A DNA stretch of 37,017 nucleotides from the NCBI GenBank assembly GCA_051892815.1, contig JBJFGP010000211.1:1-37017 (forward strand), written 5' to 3'. Origin of the DNA: JAXFQS01 sp051892815. Its GTDB lineage: Bacteria > Verrucomicrobiota > Kiritimatiellia > RFP12 > DVOR01. This document shows positions 1 through 7,127 of this stretch, one piece after another. The notes beneath the pieces were generated by a model. That model was not told the origin of the DNA. It worked only from the letters and a program-made list of their open reading frames with translations, and ran no database searches. The translations under genes were made by a program, and so were the position numbers. How positions within the stretch are numbered: the stretch's first letter is position 1; the number at the start of each line of letters is the position of its first letter.

Positions 1-318
1 ATTGCGCGCAACCGATCCAAGCGTCCTGAGGGCACCTTGAGCATTGAAACCATTGTTCCCAATCCGAATTACCTTTACGACCCGGCGAACTACGGCAATC
101 CGCCCGGCGAGCGCAAACAGGTCATTCCGCCGGGACCGAACAACCCCGTCGGCGTGGTCTGGTTCGGCCTCAATCTTCCGGGCTACGGCCTCCACGGCTC
201 CCCTCACCCCGAGACCATCGGACGGGCGGAGTCGCAGGGATGCTTCCGGCTCAACAACTGGAACGCCCTCAAGCTGTTGCAGATGATTCGCCCGCACACG
301 CCACTCTCTGTCCACTGA
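1..318 (+). CDS. L,D-transpeptidase (YkuD domain), C-terminal part only
   Basis: The reading frame is open from the first base of the window, so the gene begins upstream and only about 105 C-terminal residues are seen. They carry the YkuD catalytic signature: a His in HGSP, then IGRAESQGCFRL, which matches the family pattern of His, about a dozen residues, S-x-G-C-x-R. The Cys is the nucleophile. Enzymes of this family make 3-3 cross-links in peptidoglycan or attach proteins to it, working in the periplasm. The stop lies 28 bp before ackA with no visible promoter in between, so the two may be co-transcribed. A TTG at 37 is an internal codon, not a start. The substrate (cross-linking or protein anchoring) cannot be told from this fragment. 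Confidence 0.82.
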   Translation: MARNRSKRPEGTLSIETIVPNPNYLYDPANYGNPPGERKQVIPPGPNNPVGVVWFGLNLPGYGLHGSPHPETIGRAESQGCFRLNNWNALKLLQMIRPHTPLSVH

Positions 319-346
319 TTCCAACAACCCCGATTCCCTGCATACT

Positions 347-1564
347 ATGAACAAAACCATCACCAAGATTCTCGTCGTCAACGCCGGCAGTTCCTCGCTC
401 AAGTACATGCTCTTCAATATCGCAAACGAGAAGATGCTGGCCAAAGGCATCGTCGAACGAATCGGCACCCCCAAAGCCAGCATCAGCTACCAGCGCACCG
501 GCGATGCCAAAATCACCAAACAGATTCCCGCCAACGACCACACCCAGGCCGTCCACGCCGCCGTCGGATGCCTCATCGACCCCGAAATTGGTGTCCTGAC
601 CTCCGTCTCCGAAGTCGACGCCATTGGCCACCGCATCGTCCACGGCGGCGAGCGCTTCTCCCAGCCTGTTGTCGTGACCGAAGAGGTCAAGAGCGGCATC
701 AACGCCATCGCCCCCCTCGCCCCTCTGCACAACCCCGCCCACTTGCAGGGCATCCGTGCCTGCGAAGCCAACTTCCCCGGCGTGCCCAATGTCGTGGTCT
801 TTGACACCGCTTTCCACCAGACCATGCCCGACACCTCTTACCTCTACGCCCTGCCGATGAAATGCTACAAAGACTACGGCATTCGCAAATACGGCTTCCA
901 CGGCACCTCCCACAAGTATGTCACCCAGAAAGCCGCCGAAATGCTGGGCAAACCCCTCGACCAAATCAACCTGATTACCTGCCACTTGGGCAACGGCTCC
1001 TCAATCACAGCCGTCAAGAACGGAAAGTGCTTTGACACCTCTATGGGACTGACGCCCCTTGCCGGGCTCGTGATGGGTTCCCGCTGCGGCGACCTCGACC
1101 CCGCTGTCGTCTTCTACCTCGCCAAGCAGGGCATGACGCTGGAGGCAATCGACACGATGTTCAACAAGGAAAGTGGCCTCCTGGCCCTCTCGGGGACTGG
1201 TTCCGGAGATATGCGCGAACTGGTCAACGCCGCCCAGAACGGTTCCACGGAGGCCAAGCGCGCCCTGTCCATCTTCGGTCAGCGTGCCGCGATGTATGTC
1301 GCCGGATATTATGCCATCCTCGGTGGCGTTGATGCCATCATCATGACCGGGGGAATTGGCGAAAACTCCCTCGACGGCCGAGCCGAAATCGTCAACCGTC
1401 TCAAAGCCCTTGGGTGCGATCTCGATGACGAGCGCAACGAAAAGACCCTCTATGGAGCCGCCGGAAAGATTACCACCGACAACTCCAAGATTCCCGTCTA
1501 TGTCATCCCGACAAACGAGGAACTGATGATTGCGCGCGAAACCCTCGCCACCCTGAGCAAGTAG
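347..1564 (+). CDS. ackA: Acetate kinase
   Basis: Converts acetyl phosphate and ADP to acetate and ATP, reversibly, in the cytoplasm. The 405-residue length is normal for the family. Visible signatures are the N-terminal phosphate-binding strand VVNAGSSSLK (residues 10-19), GHRIVHGGE with the catalytic Arg96, FDTAFHQTMP with the catalytic Asp153, YGFHGTSH, the ATP-site motif HLGNGSS and GLTPLAGLVMGSRCGDLDP. ATG at 347 places the first motif at the expected distance from the N-terminus. No phosphotransacetylase gene is next to it, so the usual pta-ackA pair is split or pta lies elsewhere. The next gene is more than 400 bp away, behind a terminator. Propionate kinase is a close relative, but acetate is the default substrate. 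Confidence 0.97.
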   Translation: MNKTITKILVVNAGSSSLKYMLFNIANEKMLAKGIVERIGTPKASISYQRTGDAKITKQIPANDHTQAVHAAVGCLIDPEIGVLTSVSEVDAIGHRIVHGGERFSQPVVVTEEVKSGINAIAPLAPLHNPAHLQGIRACEANFPGVPNVVVFDTAFHQTMPDTSYLYALPMKCYKDYGIRKYGFHGTSHKYVTQKAAEMLGKPLDQINLITCHLGNGSSITAVKNGKCFDTSMGLTPLAGLVMGSRCGDLDPAVVFYLAKQGMTLEAIDTMFNKESGLLALSGTGSGDMRELVNAAQNGSTEAKRALSIFGQRAAMYVAGYYAILGGVDAIIMTGGIGENSLDGRAEIVNRLKALGCDLDDERNEKTLYGAAGKITTDNSKIPVYVIPTNEELMIARETLATLSK

Positions 1565-1762
1565 TAGCCAGAACTTCATCCTTCTTCCCGCGCCTAAGGG
1601 CCTGTCGCCCGCCGGTGGCCGACGCGATGGTGTCGGACGCGTTCCGCCTCCCCTAGACCATAACCTCTAGAGAAGTGGAGAACCGTCACAGGGGCAACTG
1701 GTTTGCTTGCCCGATACGGCAAGTTGCGCTCGGTCTGCGGGAAAATCCCCCCTCGCCTACCC

Positions 1763-1793
1763 AAAAGGGAGTGCGCCAAACGCACTCCCTTTT
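1763..1793 (+). terminator. Rho-independent terminator after ackA
   Basis: A perfect 13 bp stem: AAAAGGGAGTGCG at 1763-1775 pairs with its exact complement at 1781-1793 around the 5-nt loop CCAAA. The right arm ends in TTTT. Because the left arm begins with AAAA, it could also work for transcripts on the minus strand. It ends the ackA transcript or a small RNA encoded in the spacer. Confidence 0.85.
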
Positions 1794-1929
1794 GTTCAGG
1801 TGCGTGTCGAGTAGAAAAGTTTGAAGAGGCGTGCAGTCCTAAAACGGGGCAAAACACTGCTTAAATCCCCCAATTTTCGTACCATTCTGCCCATCGCAAG
1901 AAATCGCCTGCCCCATCGCGTTTTTAGCA

Positions 1930-1958
1930 TTGACTTATTTGTAGTTTTGAGCGAAAAT
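1930..1958 (+). promoter_or_regulatory. Sigma-70-like promoter of the zinc-ribbon/EIIA gene
   Basis: TTGACT at 1930-1935 (5 of 6 to consensus) is followed after 17 bp by GAAAAT at 1953-1958 (4 of 6). The predicted start of transcription is near 1965. That gives a leader of about 20 nt with AGGA at 1976-1979, 7 nt before the ATG at 1987. The -10 is imperfect, so confidence is moderate. Confidence 0.45.
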
Positions 1959-1986
1959 AAGGGGGTTTTCATGTTAGGATTGTGAT

Positions 1987-2823
1987 ATGCAGAGCCTTCT
2001 CAACCACTTGCGTCAACTTCAGGATTTGGTCCTCATTCGCGACGAGCACCGAGCCGCAGGGGACGGTTCCCATATGGAACGCCTGAACGATTCCATTGAC
2101 GCGCTGACCGATAAACTTCCGCCGGATGTCCGCTCGCTGTATATGCGGCTCTACAAGAAGGATCATGTGGTCATCGCGCCCGTCTACAATGGTTCTTGCA
2201 CGATTTGCGGTATGCGTTTGCCGATTAGCCAGTTGCAGGCGGTTCGCCTCAACAAAGAGTTGCAAAGTTGCCCCAGTTGTGCCCGGATCCTTTGCGAAGA
2301 GCCGGATGCGCCCCACTCAATCAGCGAAGTCCCCGAAACCCGTCCCTCGCCACGAAAGCCTGGCATCTCCCGCTTCTCCGCCGAGTGCCTGATGTTTCCC
2401 CAAATGGATGTCTCTTCGCGGGACGGGGCTATTGCACGGCTCTCGACCCTGATGGAGCGGACGGGCTTTGTGAAAGGTGCAGACAAGTTGACCACCTTGG
2501 CTTTGGAGCGGGAGGCGGTCTTGAGCACTGCGATTGAATATGGCATTGCCTTTCCCCATGTGCGCGGTGTTGAAGGCGGAGGATTGACGCTGGCTCTTGG
2601 AGTCACGCGCGAGCCTATCGCATGGGGTGATGCGGAGGAGAAGGTTCGGATTATTCTCTTCATCACGATTCCCACAGCGGTTAGCGCCTTCTATCTGAGA
2701 CTAATGTCCGGCTTGACCGAGTCGCTGCTCAAGAACGCCAACCGCGAAGCGCTTCTAAATGCCGAAACGCCTGAGCAACTGTGGAAGGCTTTGGTCAAGG
2801 CGACCCGCTATACCATCCGCTAA
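1987..2823 (+). CDS. Zinc-ribbon / PTS EIIA (PtsN-like) fusion protein
   Basis: A 278-residue protein with two parts. Residues 1-105 resemble the CdsZ/DUF164 family: a short helical, probably coiled-coil start, then a basic strand and a four-Cys zinc ribbon with Cys71, Cys74, Cys95 and Cys98. Residues 135-278 look like a type-2 PTS IIA domain of the PtsN class, with the phospho-accepting His191 in GIAFPHVRG and the family's LxLGVxxxPIxWG strand. Domains of this class accept phosphate from HPr/NPr and regulate partner proteins rather than carrying sugar. No EI, HPr or permease gene is nearby. The start is supported by an AGGA box and a promoter. The domain identities are recognised from motifs; that the protein is a phosphorylation-controlled nucleic-acid or protein binder is inference. 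Confidence 0.8.
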   Translation: MQSLLNHLRQLQDLVLIRDEHRAAGDGSHMERLNDSIDALTDKLPPDVRSLYMRLYKKDHVVIAPVYNGSCTICGMRLPISQLQAVRLNKELQSCPSCARILCEEPDAPHSISEVPETRPSPRKPGISRFSAECLMFPQMDVSSRDGAIARLSTLMERTGFVKGADKLTTLALEREAVLSTAIEYGIAFPHVRGVEGGGLTLALGVTREPIAWGDAEEKVRIILFITIPTAVSAFYLRLMSGLTESLLKNANREALLNAETPEQLWKALVKATRYTIR

Positions 2824-3141
2824 CCATTTCTCTTATTGGAACGGTCGGCGCCCCCGAGTCGGACAACCTCGCTGAGGCGGAACTTTCGCTGAAAGCCCTT
2901 TGGGAGAGTTGCGCCTGAGGAGACTGCGGGGCAGAACAGCGGGGGCGTTGTCCTTATTTAGTTCTCCTCCGCCTACAAGGTAGGGGCGAGACCGCCAAGT
3001 GACTAGGTGCCGCCCTCGTGGATTGGCAAGATTGTTCCTACTCCTTGGATTTGCGTGAAGCTGCAGAGTAAGGCCCTGAAACGGGCAATTTGAATCTTGG
3101 GATGGTGCTCTTCATGGACTTTAGCCGTTTGAGGATGTAAT
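2824..3141 (+). other. Gene-free spacer with a series of small hairpins
   Basis: This 318 bp spacer has no gene-like frame. It begins with three consecutive triloop hairpins: CCTC-GCT-GAGG (2867-2877), CTTTC-GCT-GAAAG (2883-2895) and CCC-TTT-GGG (2896-2904). A fourth, CCTAC-AAG-GTAGG, lies at 2972-2984, and GCCC/GGGC with a six-base loop at 3073-3086. No terminator with a T-tract is seen. A GAGGA ribosome site at 3131-3135 belongs to the next gene. It may be a structured leader of that gene or a small RNA; no known family was recognised. Confidence 0.4.
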
Positions 3142-3549
3142 ATGGATTTGCCGTTAGTCGCGACCTATAGGGTTCCGTATGCAGACACAGACCAAATGGG
3201 GGTGGTCTACTACGCTAACTATCTGGAACTTTTCGAGCGAGCGCGCAATGAGATGTTGCGCGGAATGGGCATCACCTACCGGGAACTTGAGGATTGGGGC
3301 TTTGCATTGCCCGTACTTGAGTCCCATGTCAAGTACCACGCACCGGGACGATATGATGATTTGCTTGAACTCCACGCGGCTTGTACCGAATACCGTGGCG
3401 TCCGAATGAAAGTCTCGTGCGAGGTTAGACGCGACGGGAAACTTTTGGCAGAAGGGTACACCATCCACGCCTTCGTCGACAAAAACCTCCGCCCCATACG
3501 GCCAACAACCGAATTGCTAACTCGCCTCGGTCTGCTCCGCAACGCCTGA
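3142..3549 (+). CDS. Acyl-CoA thioesterase, YbgC/FadM type (hotdog fold)
   Basis: A 135-residue single-domain 4-hydroxybenzoyl-CoA-thioesterase-like protein. The signature YADTDQMGVVYYANYLELFE (residues 12-31) carries the catalytic Asp in the D-x-MGVVYYANY motif, and the later strand VKYHAPGRYDDLLEL is also typical. Proteins of this type hydrolyse short or medium acyl-CoA or acyl thioesters in the cytoplasm. YbgC is usually linked to tol-pal genes, but none are here, so the symbol is withheld. The start is set by GAGGA 6 nt before the ATG. It is followed by an HxlR regulator after a 61 bp gap. The exact acyl substrate is unknown. Confidence 0.9.
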   Translation: MDLPLVATYRVPYADTDQMGVVYYANYLELFERARNEMLRGMGITYRELEDWGFALPVLESHVKYHAPGRYDDLLELHAACTEYRGVRMKVSCEVRRDGKLLAEGYTIHAFVDKNLRPIRPTTELLTRLGLLRNA

Positions 3550-3610
3550 TGTCCCCCAAGATATCTTTGTAGCCAATCAACCCGATCAGGACCGCCGACG
3601 CTAAACCGCT

Positions 3611-3961
3611 ATGAAGCGCACAAGCGAATTGCCCGAATGCCCAGTAGCGGCGACCGTCGCCCTCATCGGCGGGAAATGGAAATTGCTGATTTTACGCAAT
3701 CTCGAAGTGCGCCCGTGGCGATTCAACGAACTGCAAAACAATCTAGATGGCATTTCCCATAAGGTCTTGACGGCCACACTGCGCCAGATGGTCCAGGACG
3801 GAATCGTCTGGCGGCACGACTATCAACTCTTGCCGCAGAAAGTCGAATATGGATTGACCGCCCTCGGGCAGGAGATGCGTCCCATACTCGATTCCCTTGC
3901 AAACTTCGGACGATATTACCAGTCAATCGTGAAACGCGCCGAGCAATCACCGCCAAATTGA
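3611..3961 (+). CDS. HxlR-family winged-helix transcriptional regulator
   Basis: A 116-residue protein of typical HxlR size. It has the family's opening CPVAATVALIGGKWKLLILRNL (a Cys at residue 10, then the GGKWK turn), the RFNELQ..L.GISHKVLTATLRQM recognition region and the wing LPQKVEYGLTALG. HxlR proteins are dimeric DNA-binding repressors or activators. Many sense electrophiles, quinones or thiol stress through the N-terminal Cys. No obvious ribosome site precedes the ATG. Its target is not evident; the flanking thioesterase gene and the efp operon are candidates only by position. Confidence 0.9.
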   Translation: MKRTSELPECPVAATVALIGGKWKLLILRNLEVRPWRFNELQNNLDGISHKVLTATLRQMVQDGIVWRHDYQLLPQKVEYGLTALGQEMRPILDSLANFGRYYQSIVKRAEQSPPN

Positions 3962-3978
3962 TGTTGCGGCGTTATTGA

Positions 3979-4008
3979 AGACTCCAGCCAAGACCAGGCC
4001 TGGAGTCT
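3979..4008. other. Hairpin between hxlR-like gene and efp
   Basis: AGACTCCAG at 3979-3987 pairs perfectly with CTGGAGTCT at 4000-4008 (9 bp stem, 12-nt loop). There is no T-tract after it on either strand, so it is not a standard intrinsic terminator. It could be a weak or Rho-assisted stop for the upstream gene, or an operator just upstream of the efp promoter. Confidence 0.5.
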
Positions 4009-4020
4009 GACAGAATAAGA

Positions 4021-4049
4021 TTGTCTTCGGCGCAATTTTCTTGTAAAAT
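4021..4049 (+). promoter_or_regulatory. Promoter of efp and the helicase gene
   Basis: TTGTCT at 4021-4026 and TAAAAT at 4044-4049 (5 of 6) are separated by exactly 17 bp. The expected transcript start near 4056 leaves a leader of about 25 nt that includes AGGAGA at 4068-4073, 7 nt before the efp ATG. Confidence 0.6.
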
Positions 4050-4080
4050 AAACGAACGCGATTCAACAGGAGAGATTCCC

Positions 4081-4644
4081 ATGTACACAGCTTCCGACCT
4101 GAAAAAAGGCCTCAAAATCATGTACGAGGACCAGCCCTATATCATCACCGAGTTCGACTTCAGCAAACCCGGCAAGGGCCAGGCCATCTACAACTGCAAA
4201 CTTCGCAATATGCTCAACGGCTCCGGCAAGAGTTGCAGTTTCCGTTCCAATGACCGCTTCGAGAAGCCCGAACTCGAACAGCGCCCCCTCAACTTCTCCT
4301 ACGAAGACAAGGGCACGTATATCTTTACCGACGAGAACTACGAGGAGATTGCCATCTCCGCAGAAGTCCTCGGCGAGAATAAGTACTTCCTCGAAGACGG
4401 CATGGAAGTCGATGCGCTCCACTACCGCGGCAAGGTCATCGAGGTCGAACTCCCCAACTTCGTCGAACGCAAGGTCATCAAATGCGATCCCGGCGTCAAG
4501 GGCAATACCGCCTCCGGACGTGTCACCAAGCCGGCGGAACTCGAAGGCGGCTACAAACTCGCCGTGCCGCTCTTCATCAATGAGGGCGATATCATCCGCG
4601 TCGACACCCGGAGCGGTGAATACGCCGACCGCGTCAAGGCCTAG
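4081..4644 (+). CDS. efp: Elongation factor P
   Basis: A 187-residue EF-P of standard length with three OB-like domains. It binds between the ribosomal P and E sites and helps peptide-bond formation at proline runs. The tip of domain I reads KPGKGQA with Lys32 at the modified position, so this is the lysine type rather than the arginine (rhamnosylated) type. The EpmA/EpmB modification genes are not in the window. C-terminal landmarks are LEGGYKLAVPLFINEGDIIRVDTRSGEY. The start at 4081 is preferred over an upstream in-frame TTG at 4021 because of the AGGAGA box, and because 4021 falls in the promoter. The helicase gene follows after only 6 bp. Confidence 0.97.
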   Translation: MYTASDLKKGLKIMYEDQPYIITEFDFSKPGKGQAIYNCKLRNMLNGSGKSCSFRSNDRFEKPELEQRPLNFSYEDKGTYIFTDENYEEIAISAEVLGENKYFLEDGMEVDALHYRGKVIEVELPNFVERKVIKCDPGVKGNTASGRVTKPAELEGGYKLAVPLFINEGDIIRVDTRSGEYADRVKA

Positions 4645-4650
4645 ACCAGC

Positions 4651-7023
4651 GTGTTTCCCTCCCCGGACGCTTTGCCGCCGGACGCCCCCTTCTGGGTGCT
4701 TCAGACGCTTGAGTTGATTGCGCGGGAGGTCGATGAGAAAGCCCTTTCCGCCCAATTCGCAGAAAGGGCTTCCGTTCTTCAGCGCAGACAGTTCCGCTGT
4801 GGCAGTTGGGCAGACGAAAGTTTCCCCCCCTGGACTTCGTCTTCCATTCTGCCCAAGCGCACTTTGCAGCCTCTTGAGGAGTGCTCGCCCCTGCCGCGAG
4901 AACTTCTGCAAGAGGCTTTGGAACGCCTGCAACAGGCGCACCCTTCCTTCGAGCGCAGACCAGACCAAGAACGGATGGCTTACGCCGTTCTCGACGCGCT
5001 CAACCAGGGACGCCACCTACTCCTTGAAGCAGGGACAGGCGTAGGCAAGACACTAGGCTATCTGATTCCCGCCGCACTTTGGGCCACCTACAACGATGTT
5101 CCCATCGTCATCAGCACCAATACCCGCAATCTCCAGTCACAGTTGCTGGTGCGGGAGTTGCCGACTGTCGAGGCAATCCTGCGCGGCATGGACGGGCTAG
5201 ATTCGTTTCGAAGTGCGCTCCTTAAGGGGCGGGGGAATTATCTCTGTCTCCAACGCTTCGGTTCGTTGCTGGAGGACGCAATCTTCAGCCTTGAGCCAGC
5301 TGACTTGCGCCGCTTTGCTGAAGCCATTGTCTGGAGCCTGAACACGGAAACGGGCGACCTCGAAGAGTTCTCCGCCCAATACGGCACCGAAAGCGACTTT
5401 CTTCTTCGCCTGTCGGCACTGCCAGAAGCTTGTACCTGCGCCAACTGCCGCCTTGCCAAACGCTGTTTTCTGCGCAAAGCCCGCGCCAAAGCCATCCAGA
5501 CCCATATCCTGGTCGTCAACCATGCGCTGGTTTTCGCTGATCTCGCCAGCGGCGCGGGAATCCTGCCACCTCACCATCAGTTGATTCTCGATGAAGCGCA
5601 TAATATCATTGATGTCGCAACGACCCATTTGAGCAGTACCTTCTCCCCGAACGAGTTCGACCGTTGGTTGCGGCAGATAGCCCCTGCTAAGCAAACCTCG
5701 AAGGAATCCTCGCTCTACAAACGCCTCCTGCGCGAACTGCCTCCTGACTCCCCGCATCCCAAAGCCGTTCGAGAGGCCGCTCTTACCCTTCGCCGCTGTG
5801 CAACCGAACTCTTCAAGGACGCCGATCGCCTGTTGTCCGATAAAAGCGAGACCACGCGCATCTCGGTTGACCCCAACGGCAGGCGCACGGCCTTCAATGG
5901 GACAGCATTCATCACGACGGAAGAACGCCTGGAAGAGGACAAACTGCTTCGTGACCTCGGCAACTTTACCAATGCCTGCGGGCGTTTGGCCGAGCCCATC
6001 AAGCAGGCGGTACAGTCACTGGCGGCCATCCGCATGGGACAGCAGACTATCGGCTATGCGGATGAACTTCCCGGTCTATTGCAAAGCGTGTTGGCGAAAC
6101 TCGACGAATACAACATCGGCGTGCAGTTCCTCGTAAAGGCGACCGACCCAACCACCATCTACTGGGTCGAGAGATGCGCCAAGTCGGCCTCGTGGAATGC
6201 CGCGCCGCTGAAGATTGCCTCCCGGCTCTCGAAGGAACTCTTTTCCAAACTTTCCACCGCGCTTCTGACCTCTGCAACACTCAGAACCAGCGTCGACTTC
6301 TCCCATTTTGCCCGTTCTTGCGGAATTGCCTTCGAGCGAGACAAACTCGACACAATGGCAGTCGGAAGCCCGTTCGACTACTTCCGGCAATGCCGGGTTT
6401 TCGCGCTCGACTATCTCCCCGAACCCACGCAAGCGGAGGAGTACACCAAAGCCCTTGCAGATGTGATTTGCGCGACTGCCGACCATCACCGAGGGCGTAC
6501 GCTTGTTCTCTTCACGAGCAATCAAATGCTCCAGCAAACGGCGCAACTCTGCGAGCCAAGGTTGGCATCGACGGGGATTTCGCTTTTGCAACAAACTGCC
6601 AATTCGAGCCGCGACCACTTGACGCGGCTCTTCCTCGAACGGGACGCGGCGGTGCTCTTTGGCGTGAGTTCATTCTGGGAAGGGTTCGATGTGCCTGGTG
6701 AGCGCTTGAGCTGCGTCATTATTGCCCGGCTCCCCTTTCCATCCTTTGGTGACCCCATCCTTGAGGCCCGATGCGAAGCCATTCGCCTGGAAGGAAAGTC
6801 GGACTTTGCGGAATATACTCTGCCAGAAGCCGTCATCCACTTCCGCCAAGGCTTTGGCCGCCTCATCCGCAGCAAGAGCGACAAGGGTGATGTCATCATT
6901 ACCGACCCCCGTCTCTGCACCCAACGCTACGGTGCCGTTTTTCGCAAAGCCTTGCCGACCGCCGCCAGCCGAATCGCATCTTCTCAGGCGTTTGCCGAAG
7001 CCCTCGCTGCCCCCTTCATCTAA
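4651..7023 (+). CDS. DinG/XPD-like ATP-dependent DNA helicase with Fe-S cluster
   Basis: A 790-residue superfamily 2 helicase. Motifs in order: Walker A AGTGVGKT (127-134), the iron-sulfur cluster cysteines Cys199, Cys261/263, Cys266 and Cys272, the DEAH box in LILDEAHNI, the GSFWEGFD-like motif V region (SSFWEGFDVPGE) and motif VI QGFGRLIRS followed by the DPR signature. These show the DinG/YoaA branch of XPD-like 5'-3' helicases, which resolve R-loops, forks or G-quadruplexes. There is no N-terminal exonuclease domain; the first 100 residues are unassigned. The start is a GTG six bases after the efp stop with no clear ribosome site, so it is probably translated from the efp message. DinG and YoaA cannot be told apart here, so no symbol is given. 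Confidence 0.9.
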   Translation: MFPSPDALPPDAPFWVLQTLELIAREVDEKALSAQFAERASVLQRRQFRCGSWADESFPPWTSSSILPKRTLQPLEECSPLPRELLQEALERLQQAHPSFERRPDQERMAYAVLDALNQGRHLLLEAGTGVGKTLGYLIPAALWATYNDVPIVISTNTRNLQSQLLVRELPTVEAILRGMDGLDSFRSALLKGRGNYLCLQRFGSLLEDAIFSLEPADLRRFAEAIVWSLNTETGDLEEFSAQYGTESDFLLRLSALPEACTCANCRLAKRCFLRKARAKAIQTHILVVNHALVFADLASGAGILPPHHQLILDEAHNIIDVATTHLSSTFSPNEFDRWLRQIAPAKQTSKESSLYKRLLRELPPDSPHPKAVREAALTLRRCATELFKDADRLLSDKSETTRISVDPNGRRTAFNGTAFITTEERLEEDKLLRDLGNFTNACGRLAEPIKQAVQSLAAIRMGQQTIGYADELPGLLQSVLAKLDEYNIGVQFLVKATDPTTIYWVERCAKSASWNAAPLKIASRLSKELFSKLSTALLTSATLRTSVDFSHFARSCGIAFERDKLDTMAVGSPFDYFRQCRVFALDYLPEPTQAEEYTKALADVICATADHHRGRTLVLFTSNQMLQQTAQLCEPRLASTGISLLQQTANSSRDHLTRLFLERDAAVLFGVSSFWEGFDVPGERLSCVIIARLPFPSFGDPILEARCEAIRLEGKSDFAEYTLPEAVIHFRQGFGRLIRSKSDKGDVIITDPRLCTQRYGAVFRKALPTAASRIASSQAFAEALAAPFI

Positions 7024-7070
7024 GCAGGCTCCCCTTCGAGGGCAACCTATCCACGCATCGCGGAATGGCG

Positions 7071-7099
7071 TTGAAATGGTTTGGCAGGTTTGCTATACT
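7071..7099 (+). promoter_or_regulatory. Strong promoter of the leuS operon
   Basis: TTGAAA at 7071-7076 and TATACT at 7094-7099 are exactly 17 bp apart, with an extended -10 TGC directly before TATACT. The transcript start near 7106 gives a leader of about 20 nt containing GGAGTG at 7114-7119. The leader is too short for a T-box, so leuS is not controlled that way here. Confidence 0.75.
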
Positions 7100-7127
7100 T
7101 TCAGGAATCAATTGGAGTGTTTAATCC

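Larger units (their letters stand above)
1565..1986 (+). other. Gene-free spacer with short hairpins, possible structured RNA
   Basis: This 422 bp spacer has no convincing reading frame. It contains several short hairpins: CCGAC/GTCGG (1619-1623 with 1632-1636), CTAGA/TCTAG just after, and GGGCAA/TTGCCC (1692-1697 with 1707-1712). About 50 bp later comes the strong terminator at 1763-1793. The arrangement would suit either a long ackA 3' leader or a small RNA of about 200 nt ending at the terminator. It did not match the conserved cores of 6S RNA, tmRNA, RNase P RNA or SRP RNA that I looked for. The last 60 bp hold the promoter for the next gene. Confidence 0.4.

Noticed and set aside
1565..3141. 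tRNA, 6S RNA, tmRNA, RNase P or SRP RNA in the early spacers
   Set aside because: None of the conserved cores of these RNAs could be found by eye; only unassigned hairpins were seen.
3979..4008. Intrinsic terminator after the HxlR gene
   Set aside because: The 9-bp stem is clear but there is no T-tract, so it is listed as a hairpin only.
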